From Christensenella sp. UBA1262 (lineage in GTDB: Bacteria > Bacillota > Clostridia > Christensenellales > CAG-917), in NCBI GenBank assembly GCA_002308215.1, contig DBVO01000009.1:1-5549 (forward strand): a DNA stretch of 5,549 bases, written 5' to 3'. Each line of letters begins with the position of its first letter. The stretch's first letter is position 1. A program made the translations under genes and the position numbers. Of the stretch, positions 1 through 5,549 are shown piece by piece. Under the pieces are notes generated by a model. The model had not been told where the DNA came from. It did no database searches and was given only the letters and a program-made list of their open reading frames with translations.

Positions 1-48
1 AATAAATTAATATAATTATAAATGGGGAGTAGATTTTTGTCAATAGCG

Positions 49-57
49 TGATATAAT
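49..57 (+). promoter_or_regulatory. Extended -10 promoter for the rlmA-like gene
   Basis: A perfect TATAAT hexamer (52-57) is preceded by TGA (49-51), giving the TGN extension typical of extended -10 promoters. No good -35 hexamer lies 16-18 bases upstream; TTGTCA at 37-42 is only 9 bases away and cannot serve. Only six bases separate the hexamer from the ATG at 64, so the expected transcription start falls on or within a base or two of the start codon. This is inferred from sequence only. Confidence 0.6.
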
Positions 58-63
58 GAGCAT

Positions 64-858
64 ATGACAGCATTTGTATGTCCTATTTGCAGGAAAGAGT
101 TAAAAAAATCAGATAAAAGTGCCGTTTGCGAAAACGGGCATGTTTTTGATTATTCTAAAGAAAAGTACCTTAATCTTTTGACCGCCAATGAAAAGAACTC
201 TCTTGACCCTGGTGATAACAAAGAGATGGTAGCTGCACGCAAGAGCTTTTTAGAAAAGAATTACTATCTTCCATTGGCAAAAGAAATAGACAGTGTACTT
301 TCTCGCGAGTGCAAAGGAGGATACACATTGCTTGATGCCGGCGTTGGGACAGGGTTTTATCTATCTAATATCAGCGGTGCAGCAAAAAGGATCGGCATCG
401 ATATATCAAAACACGCTGTAAAATATGCGGCAAAACGAAATCCTGATGCGGAATGTGCTGTAGCGAGTGTATTTAACCTCCCTATAAAAGAAGAGAGTAT
501 AGATGCTATAACTTGTGTATTTTCTCCCTATGCGTTTGAAGAATATGCCCGCGTGCTTAAAAAAGGTGGAATTCTTGTTGTGGCTTCACCAAGCGAGAAT
601 CACTTAATAGAACTTCGCAAGGCTCTTTACGATAATGTTCGTGAGGTTAACAACAAACTCGAAACAGAATTGTTTGCTAAGTTATATGACAAACAAGTAA
701 CATATAGTTTTGAAATAGTTGGAGCGGATGATATAGCATCGCTGATTAAAATGACGCCATATGCGTATCGCGCTCCAATAGAAAAAATAGAAGAATTAAG
801 TAAACGTAACAAAATAAAACTCACAGCAGATTTTTGGGTAAGTGTATTTAGAAAATGA
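64..858 (+). CDS. RlmA-family 23S rRNA (guanine-N1)-methyltransferase
   Basis: This 264-residue protein matches the RlmA (RrmA) family, which uses S-adenosylmethionine to methylate N1 of a guanine in hairpin 35 of 23S rRNA: G745 for the RlmA(I) type and G748 for the RlmA(II) type of Gram-positives. The N-terminus carries the family zinc finger, with ligands Cys6, Cys9, Cys22 and His26. A Rossmann methyltransferase domain follows, with SAM motif I DAGVGTGFY at 91-99, the acidic motif II in GIDIS at 111-115, and RVLKKGGILVVASPSENHL at about 163-181, a typical RlmA segment. MTPYAYRA at 230-237 is another family hallmark. Length is close to the E. coli protein (269). The start at 64 is forced because the zinc finger begins at residue 6; no Shine-Dalgarno precedes it. 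The stop overlaps the start of the next gene as ATGA. The target base cannot be read from sequence; the Gram-positive context favours G748 (RlmAII). Confidence 0.9.
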   Translation: MTAFVCPICRKELKKSDKSAVCENGHVFDYSKEKYLNLLTANEKNSLDPGDNKEMVAARKSFLEKNYYLPLAKEIDSVLSRECKGGYTLLDAGVGTGFYLSNISGAAKRIGIDISKHAVKYAAKRNPDAECAVASVFNLPIKEESIDAITCVFSPYAFEEYARVLKKGGILVVASPSENHLIELRKALYDNVREVNNKLETELFAKLYDKQVTYSFEIVGADDIASLIKMTPYAYRAPIEKIEELSKRNKIKLTADFWVSVFRK

Positions 859-3041
859 AACTAGAATTATTAGCGCCAGCAGGAGATATAAGAAGTTTTG
901 AAGCAGCCATAAATTCGGGTGCGGATGCCGTATACCTTGGACTAGGTGATTTTAATGCTAGAATGAAGGCAGAAAACTTTACTATAGAGAACATCGCAGA
1001 TGTCGTTCGCAAAGCACATTTTTATGGCGTTAAAGTATATGTAACCATTAATACAATTATTCAAAACAAAGAGTTTAAACCTCTATTTGATATAGTTAAT
1101 GCATGTGTTTGTGCAAAAGTTGATGCATATCTTGTTCAAGATCTAGGTGTTGCATATGCCCTCAAAAAAGCGTTTCCTGGTATTGTTCTTCATGCTAGCA
1201 CACAGATAGGTGTACACAATTTATACGGTGCAAAAGTTGCCGAAAAGATTGGTTTTAGCCGTGTTGTTTTGTCTCGTGAAACCAAATTGAAAGATATCAT
1301 AGAAATTAAGAATAATACCAATTTGGAGATTGAATATTTTGTACAAGGCGCGCTTTGCATAGCATTTTCTGGCAATTGTTATATGAGCTCCAAAGAGCAA
1401 GGAGCAAGTGGGAACAGAGGTTTATGCAAACAACTTTGCCGTCTGCCTTATATTGCAGGATTTGAAAAAGACGATAAGTTTGAAAAAGCTGGAGAAGGTT
1501 ATTTGCTTTCTGCTCGCGACTTAAGTCTCGCCAATAATCTTAAGGAACTTGTTGATGCAGGTGTTACATCTTTCAAAATAGAAGGGCGCTTAAGAAGAGA
1601 AGGGTTTGTTGCTGAAGCAGTATCCGTGTATCGCCATGTGTTAGACGACATTATTAATGGCAGAAGTGGCAAACTTAACCAAGATGATGCTGATTCTTTG
1701 AAAACAGCATTTAGCCGCGGAGAGTATTTGGATCGCGCGTATTTAGATGCCGGGACACCATTTGTCGTAGAAAAGCGCTTCAATGGCCATATTGGGAGAA
1801 AGATTGGCGTCGTTAAAAAGGTCTCTCCTTTTAAAGATGGGCTATATGAAGTAATTATCGAGACTGAACATCAGCTTTCCAATGGCGATGGGCTTAAATT
1901 TTTTGATAAAGATGTAGAAAAAGCAAGTCTCGGTGTTGGAAATCCAAAACAAGTGGGCAAGAACCAATATGCTTTTATAACAAAGACTTTGGTAAAGGCA
2001 GGGAACACGGTAAATCTAACACTTGATAGCAATGCTGAAAAAGATGCGCTTGAGGCAAAACGATTGATTTCTATTAATATGTCTGTAAGAGCGCTCGTAA
2101 ATAAACCATTAGAGATAAAAGTTTCAACAAAAATAGAGGATGCGTTCGTCGAATGTTCGGTTTCTTCTGAAAATGTATTAGAAAAAGCAACAAATGTAAA
2201 TACAGGCGCAGAAGAAATAATTAATCAATGCTCTAAGGCTGCAGATAGTGGATTTAAAATAGAGCACATAGAAGTTGATACGGACGGGGTATTTTTGCCT
2301 AAGTCAGTTGTTAATGGAATAAGGAGAAATGCGCTATCTGGATTAAAAGATAAAATTATTTATTTCTATGAAAGCGAAATAAAAGCAATTCCAGTCAAAA
2401 ATTCTGAGGAAGCGCTTAATAATATTGTTTGTGGTAAAATTTTTGACTCAAAGTTGGCAGAGCAGTATCAGAAAGTTGAAACAGAAAAAAGTAGTGGAAT
2501 AATTAGAAAAGGCGAGAAAGTCTTACTTTCGCCAAATGACTATAGTGCCAGCGCAATTGAAAGATCTTTAAAACTTTTAGATTTGGAAGGGAAAGATGTT
2601 GTCTTGCAGCTTCCGATTATAGCAAATTCAGAAGATATAAAGGTTATTGAAGAATCTCTTTCTAAGAATGGGATAAGAACTATTGTAAGTGAAAATCTAT
2701 ATGGCTTGTATTTTGTTGGCCTTGGATATAATGTAATTGCAGGGGCCGGACACAATATAGCGAATTGCTATGCAGTAGAAATTGCCAAAAAACTAGGAGC
2801 AGAATCATATTGTTCGTCAATAGAATATGATCAAGAAAAAATGGCAGTGCTTCCGCGTATTGAAACAGCTAATGAAATTCCTTTGATGACGTTTGCTCAC
2901 TGTCCTTTTAAAACAATTTATGGAAACGATTGCTCAAAGTGCACTTATAAGAGTGGATTAATTTTGAAACGTGAACGACACCAATATATTGTTAGAAGAA
3001 TAAGGATTTCAAAATGTTATTTTCAATTGTTTCCGAAATGA
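855..3041 (+). CDS. U32-family protein, RlhA-like (probable 23S rRNA C2501 hydroxylation)
   Basis: This 728-residue protein begins with the U32 hallmark LELLAPAGD (3-11) and contains an exact match to the U32 signature at 160-178, E-x-F-x2-G-A-L-C-x4-G-x-C-x-M-S. Cys168, Cys175, Cys191 and Cys195 fit the set that binds an Fe-S cluster in U32 hydroxylases such as UbiU/UbiV. SFKIEGRLR at 239-247 is the usual end of the core. A DUF3656-like region follows at about 400-500 (SVVNGIRRNAL at 484-494), then a second U32-like half at about 555-660. That order resembles E. coli RlhA (653 residues), which makes 5-hydroxycytidine at 23S rRNA position 2501 using prephenate. Many such genes are labelled collagenase-like peptidase, but the rRNA role is better supported for this architecture. 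A tRNA U34 hydroxylation (TrhP-type) role is the main alternative. A C-terminal cluster (Cys683, Cys693, Cys696, Cys721) lies just before an abrupt end. No Shine-Dalgarno is seen; the ATGA overlap suggests translational coupling. Confidence 0.8.
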   Translation: MKLELLAPAGDIRSFEAAINSGADAVYLGLGDFNARMKAENFTIENIADVVRKAHFYGVKVYVTINTIIQNKEFKPLFDIVNACVCAKVDAYLVQDLGVAYALKKAFPGIVLHASTQIGVHNLYGAKVAEKIGFSRVVLSRETKLKDIIEIKNNTNLEIEYFVQGALCIAFSGNCYMSSKEQGASGNRGLCKQLCRLPYIAGFEKDDKFEKAGEGYLLSARDLSLANNLKELVDAGVTSFKIEGRLRREGFVAEAVSVYRHVLDDIINGRSGKLNQDDADSLKTAFSRGEYLDRAYLDAGTPFVVEKRFNGHIGRKIGVVKKVSPFKDGLYEVIIETEHQLSNGDGLKFFDKDVEKASLGVGNPKQVGKNQYAFITKTLVKAGNTVNLTLDSNAEKDALEAKRLISINMSVRALVNKPLEIKVSTKIEDAFVECSVSSENVLEKATNVNTGAEEIINQCSKAADSGFKIEHIEVDTDGVFLPKSVVNGIRRNALSGLKDKIIYFYESEIKAIPVKNSEEALNNIVCGKIFDSKLAEQYQKVETEKSSGIIRKGEKVLLSPNDYSASAIERSLKLLDLEGKDVVLQLPIIANSEDIKVIEESLSKNGIRTIVSENLYGLYFVGLGYNVIAGAGHNIANCYAVEIAKKLGAESYCSSIEYDQEKMAVLPRIETANEIPLMTFAHCPFKTIYGNDCSKCTYKSGLILKRERHQYIVRRIRISKCYFQLFPK

Positions 3042-3061
3042 GACTCAAAATTAAAAAACTC

Positions 3062-3090
3062 TTTACTATCTTAAAACCTTGTGATAAAAT
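3062..3090 (+). promoter_or_regulatory. Sigma-A-type promoter for the ferredoxin gene
   Basis: TTTACT (3062-3067) and TAAAAT (3085-3090) are separated by exactly 17 bases, and a TGA at 3082-3084 gives an extended -10. The predicted transcription start is near 3097, leaving a leader of about 25 bases that contains the ribosome binding site. The promoter begins 21 bases after the U32 stop codon. No operator palindrome or riboswitch is visible in the gap. Confidence 0.7.
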
Positions 3091-3106
3091 AAATACAACA
3101 AAATAA

Positions 3107-3113
3107 AAAGGAG
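3107..3113 (+). promoter_or_regulatory. Strong ribosome binding site of the ferredoxin gene
   Basis: AAAGGAG lies 8 bases before the ATG at 3122, an ideal spacing. It is much stronger than anything in front of the two upstream genes and fixes the start of this short gene. Confidence 0.85.
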
Positions 3114-3121
3114 ATACAACT

Positions 3122-3292
3122 ATGCCAAGAAAAATAAGTGATGCTTGCATTCAATGTGGCGCATGTGCAGATACATGTCCAGTCGGTGCTATCGCAGAAG
3201 GCGACGGCCAATATGTAGTTGACCCAGATCAATGCATTGATTGTGGTGCATGTGAAGATGGTTGCCCAGTAGGCGCAATCAGCGAAGAATAA
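3122..3292 (+). CDS. 2[4Fe-4S] clostridial-type ferredoxin, 56 residues
   Basis: This small soluble electron carrier has two complete CxxCxxCxxxCP motifs: Cys9, 12, 15, 19 and Cys38, 41, 44, 48, each followed by Pro-Val-Gly-Ala-Ile. As in other ferredoxins of this class, the first three cysteines of one motif and the last of the other should ligate each cubane. The length matches the classical clostridial ferredoxins (about 55 residues), and the protein is strongly acidic (11 Asp/Glu against 2 Lys/Arg). The halves are an evident internal duplication. It would accept electrons at low potential from enzymes such as pyruvate:ferredoxin oxidoreductase or hydrogenase; the real partners cannot be told from this window. 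It has its own promoter and ribosome binding site 80 bases after the U32 gene and is followed by a terminator. The family assignment is near certain. Confidence 0.95.
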   Translation: MPRKISDACIQCGACADTCPVGAIAEGDGQYVVDPDQCIDCGACEDGCPVGAISEE

Positions 3293-3313
3293 TTTAAAGC
3301 AAACAAAACAAAG

Positions 3314-3337
3314 AAGCACTCAGCGAGTGCTTTTTTT
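3314..3337 (+). terminator. Rho-independent terminator of the ferredoxin gene
   Basis: An 8-bp stem, AAGCACTC (3314-3321) with GAGTGCTT (3325-3332), closes a three-base AGC loop and runs into a tract of seven T (3331-3337). It lies 22 bases after the ferredoxin stop. The A-rich stretch before the stem could extend pairing against the T tract. Confidence 0.85.
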
Positions 3338-3338
3338 G

Positions 3339-3400
3339 TTGCTTAAACAGATATTGCGTCTTTAGATTTTAAACGCAAAACAAGATGTTTATATAAGCAA
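3339..3400. repeat. Imperfect inverted repeat between the two terminators
   Basis: Three nested arms pair across this segment: TTGCTT (3339-3344) with AAGCAA (3395-3400), AAACA (3345-3349) with TGTTT (3386-3390), and TTGCGT (3354-3359) with ACGCAA (3373-3378). Together they give 17 pairs, with a 4-base bulge, an asymmetric internal loop and a 13-base apical loop. It fills the space between the two terminator hairpins exactly. The pairs are seen directly. Whether it folds or has a role is unknown, and AT-rich DNA makes such pairing easy by chance. Confidence 0.4.
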
Positions 3401-3425
3401 AAAAAGAGGGTTAAACCCTCTTTTT
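3401..3425 (-). terminator. Rho-independent terminator of the glutamine synthetase gene, probably bidirectional
   Basis: A 10-bp stem, AAAAAGAGGG (3401-3410) with CCCTCTTTTT (3416-3425), surrounds a five-base TTAAA loop. Read on the minus strand it begins 24 bases after the glutamine synthetase stop and ends in a run of seven U (complement of 3399-3405). On the plus strand it ends in five T (3421-3425), so it can also back up the ferredoxin terminator. Confidence 0.85.
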
Positions 3426-3448
3426 GTTAATACACGAAGTAATTGTGA

Positions 3449-5530
3449 TTAGTGAACTGAGAACAAAACGTCGGAATAATTTGGCATTGGCCAATATGAT
3501 TTTGCAACATTAAATTCTAGTTCGTCACATATCGCACGAAGGCTATCCATGGCTGGGATTACCTTGTTTACATAATGCTTGCCGCCCTCAAATCCGAGAC
3601 CAAATTTATGAGCTGCTTCTAGCTCAGTTCTCAAATTATCAATTGCTTGATTTGCTGTTTTGATAAGTGCCTCTATCCTTGTGGCAAGTGCTACTTCAAC
3701 TTCCGCAGGTATGCCAGCTTGCAATGCATTAAGTGCAGAAGTTGAGATATCTTTTTTGTAAATCAGTGCCGCAGGGACGATATCTTTCTGTGCTATATCA
3801 AGCATAGTTGTTGCCTCAAGACTAACTTCTTTGCAGTATTTTTCAACGCTTGTTTCTTGGCGTGAACGAAGTTCAACTTCAGTGAAAACGCCCATGTCTT
3901 TGAAGAATTTAACATTCTTATCGTCGCAAAGATGTTCAAGTGCATCAATTGTAGTTCTCAAATTAAGAAGTCCACGACGATTTGCCTCGTTTTCCCAATC
4001 TTTTGAATAGTTGTTGCCATTAAATAGTATACGTCCATGTTCATTCATGACGCGTTTAATGATTTTTGCTATTCCTTCGTTAAAATCTTCTGCTTTTTCT
4101 AGTTCATCTGCAAATAATCTGAACTGTTCGGCCATAATTGTATTAAGGACAACATTTACATCAGCAATTGTTTGGGATGCGCCTGGCATACGGAACTCGA
4201 ATTTGTTGCCTGTAAATGCAAATGGAGACGTACGGTTACGGTCTGCTGAATCCATTGCGAATGTTGGCAAGACATGAACGCCGATCTGCACATCACATTT
4301 TGCTCGCTTAGAGTATGTTCTGCCGTCCGCGATTGCTTGGAGAATACCAGTAAGCTCTTCGCCTAAATACATACTTATAATTGCTGGTGGTGCTTCATTA
4401 GCTCCTAGACGATGGTCGTTAGATGCACTAGCAACAGAAATACGAAGTAAATCTTGATGTGTATCAACAGCTGCTATAACTGCAGCAAGCATAAGCAAGA
4501 ATTGAGCGTTGTCCTCTGGGCTCTTGCCAGGGTTAAATAAATTATGGCCAAAGTTGGTTTGGAGAGACCAGTTGTTGTGTTTGCCGCTACCATTCAAATA
4601 TTCGAAAGGTTTTTCATGCAAGAGGCATGTCATACCATGTTTTGCGGCAACCTTTTTCATCGTTTCCATTGTAAGTTGGTTTTGATCTACAGCAACATTA
4701 GCCGTCGTGTAAATAGGGGCAAGCTCATGTTGTGCTGGAGCAACTTCGTTGTGCTTTGTTTTTGCAAGAATGCCCAACTTCCATAATTCTTCGTCTAATT
4801 CTTTCATGTAGGCAACTACTCTAGGCTTGATTGCACCAAAGTAGTGGTCATTTAGCTCTTGTCCTTTTGTAGGGCGCGCGCCAAATAAGGTTCTGCCGGT
4901 GAAGAATAAGTCTTTGCGCTTTTCGAATGCGGAAGTGTCTACAAGAAAATACTCTTGTTCTGGGCCAACAACAGCGCTCAAACGCTCTGTTTTTCTGCCA
5001 AAAAGCTTAAGGAGTCTAAGACCTTCTTTGTTTAATACCTCCATTGAACGGAGAAGAGGAGTCTTTTTGTCCAGGGATTCACCATTATAAGAACAAAAAG
5101 CTGTAGGAATACATAAAATACCATCCTTAATAAATGCAGGAGATGTAGGATCCCATGCAGTGTATCCTCTTGCTTCAAATGTTGCGCGTAAGCCGCCACT
5201 TGGGAATGAACTAGCATCAGGTTCGCCTTTAATAAGCTCTTTGCCGTTAAATTCCATTAACACGCCACCGCCTTTTGCAGGGGTAATGAAAGAGTCGTGT
5301 TTTTCCGCCGTGATTCCTGTAAGAGGTTGGAACCAGTGTGTAAAATGCGTTACACCTTTGTCAACCGCCCATTCTTTCATGGCATTTGCAATAACGTTCG
5401 CGGTGTCAAGGTCTAGAGGGAGATCATTTGCGATACAACGCTTCATCTCACGATAGATTTCCTTTGGCAACCATTCTTGCATGGTTTTGTCATCAAAGAC
5501 CATACTGCCGTAAAGTTTTGTTATTATCAT
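3449..5530 (-). CDS. glnN: Type III glutamine synthetase (GSIII)
   Basis: This 693-residue enzyme makes glutamine from glutamate, ammonia and ATP in the cytoplasm, the entry step of ammonia assimilation. Its size (GSIII is about 700 residues, GSI about 450) and motifs place it in the GSIII family of Bacteroides, cyanobacteria and Clostridia, which forms dodecamers. Motifs, numbered from the ATG at 5530, are HWFQPLTG at 65-72, VGPEQEYFLVD at 188-198 with metal-binding glutamates, HNEVAPAQHELAP at 260-272, a HEKPF...NGSGKHNNWSL block at 305-323 (ammonia and ATP site), and NRTSPFAFTGNKFEFRMPG at 432-450. The C-terminal part from about 470 is the long GSIII-specific helical extension. An in-frame TTG at 5542 is rejected as the start because the GGAGG ribosome binding site covers the codons after it and points to the ATG. 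The gene appears intact. Its promoter is outside the window, so regulation cannot be judged. It converges on the ferredoxin gene. Confidence 0.97.
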   Translation of the reverse strand: MIITKLYGSMVFDDKTMQEWLPKEIYREMKRCIANDLPLDLDTANVIANAMKEWAVDKGVTHFTHWFQPLTGITAEKHDSFITPAKGGGVLMEFNGKELIKGEPDASSFPSGGLRATFEARGYTAWDPTSPAFIKDGILCIPTAFCSYNGESLDKKTPLLRSMEVLNKEGLRLLKLFGRKTERLSAVVGPEQEYFLVDTSAFEKRKDLFFTGRTLFGARPTKGQELNDHYFGAIKPRVVAYMKELDEELWKLGILAKTKHNEVAPAQHELAPIYTTANVAVDQNQLTMETMKKVAAKHGMTCLLHEKPFEYLNGSGKHNNWSLQTNFGHNLFNPGKSPEDNAQFLLMLAAVIAAVDTHQDLLRISVASASNDHRLGANEAPPAIISMYLGEELTGILQAIADGRTYSKRAKCDVQIGVHVLPTFAMDSADRNRTSPFAFTGNKFEFRMPGASQTIADVNVVLNTIMAEQFRLFADELEKAEDFNEGIAKIIKRVMNEHGRILFNGNNYSKDWENEANRRGLLNLRTTIDALEHLCDDKNVKFFKDMGVFTEVELRSRQETSVEKYCKEVSLEATTMLDIAQKDIVPAALIYKKDISTSALNALQAGIPAEVEVALATRIEALIKTANQAIDNLRTELEAAHKFGLGFEGGKHYVNKVIPAMDSLRAICDELEFNVAKSYWPMPNYSDVLFSVH

Positions 5531-5535
5531 AACCG

Positions 5536-5540
5536 CCTCC
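5536..5540 (-). promoter_or_regulatory. Ribosome binding site deciding the glutamine synthetase start
   Basis: On the minus strand GGAGG occupies 5540 down to 5536, five bases before the ATG at 5530. It sits inside what would be coding sequence if the TTG at 5542 were used, so it argues for the ATG and a protein four residues shorter than the longest open frame. Confidence 0.85.
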
Positions 5541-5549
5541 AAAAGCGAA

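Noticed and set aside
11..16. TATAAT as a -10 for the first gene
   Set aside because: Any -35 would lie beyond the left edge, so it cannot be assessed; the extended -10 at 49-57 is stronger. It stays a possible alternative.
37..42. TTGTCA as a -35 for TATAAT at 52-57
   Set aside because: The spacer is only 9 bases, too short for a sigma-A promoter.
22..51. Nine-codon frame from ATG at 22, as a possible leader peptide
   Set aside because: It has no Shine-Dalgarno, no attenuator-like hairpins follow, and the likely promoter of the first gene lies at its end.
855..3041. Calling the U32 protein a secreted collagenase or peptidase
   Set aside because: There is no signal peptide, the architecture with the DUF3656-type region matches RlhA, and the cysteine set suggests an Fe-S enzyme; protease activity of this subgroup is poorly supported.
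3071..3319. 82-codon open frame on the minus strand, rich in Cys and Ile
   Set aside because: It is the antisense shadow of the ferredoxin: the real gene on the plus strand has an ideal ribosome binding site, promoter and both Fe-S motifs.
4011..5456. Several plus-strand open frames of 63-98 codons opposite the glutamine synthetase
   Set aside because: They lack family motifs, lie antisense to a highly conserved gene and are expected by chance.
5531..5542. TTG at 5542 as an upstream start for the glutamine synthetase
   Set aside because: The GGAGG ribosome binding site lies directly after it and is correctly spaced for the ATG at 5530; GSIII similarity does not need the four extra residues.
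1..5549. Mobile element, CRISPR array, toxin-antitoxin, defence system or tRNA
   Set aside because: I found no transposase, direct repeat array, integrase or cloverleaf-like segment; almost all of the window is accounted for by four intact core genes and their signals.

Overview
The window is AT-rich bacterial DNA that looks like an anaerobic, Clostridia-type Firmicute. The main clues are a clostridial-type 2[4Fe-4S] ferredoxin of 56 residues, a large type III glutamine synthetase, strong AGGAG-type ribosome binding sites, and short intergenic gaps with U-tract terminators. No species can be named from the sequence alone.

Layout. Positions 1-63 are an upstream region with an extended -10 promoter almost touching the first start codon. 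Positions 64-858 (+) encode an RlmA-family 23S rRNA guanine-N1 methyltransferase. Positions 855-3041 (+) encode a large U32-family protein with the RlhA-like architecture (U32 core plus DUF3656-type region), and its start overlaps the previous stop as ATGA. Positions 3042-3121 hold a good sigma-A-type promoter and a strong ribosome binding site for a 56-residue ferredoxin at 3122-3292 (+). Positions 3293-3448 are a convergent intergenic region with two hairpin terminators and an imperfect inverted repeat between them. Positions 3449-5530 (-) encode the type III glutamine synthetase, read towards the ferredoxin; its own promoter lies beyond the right edge.

How the genes fit together. The first two genes form a tight pair. 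Both families are known for 23S rRNA modification: RlmA at G745/G748 in the peptide exit tunnel and RlhA at C2501 in the peptidyl transferase centre. The pair is plausibly a ribosome-modification operon. No terminator is visible after the U32 gene, so some transcription may run on into the ferredoxin, which also has its own promoter. The ferredoxin is a small electron carrier; a role as donor to the probably Fe-S-containing U32 enzyme is possible but not shown. The glutamine synthetase is a separate nitrogen-assimilation unit.

I see no mobile element, CRISPR array, tRNA, rRNA or phage gene. Most of the content is ordinary core metabolism and ribosome biology. The points most worth a second look are the apparently leaderless first gene, the rRNA-modification pairing, the second cysteine cluster and short tail of the U32 protein, and the inverted repeat between the terminators.
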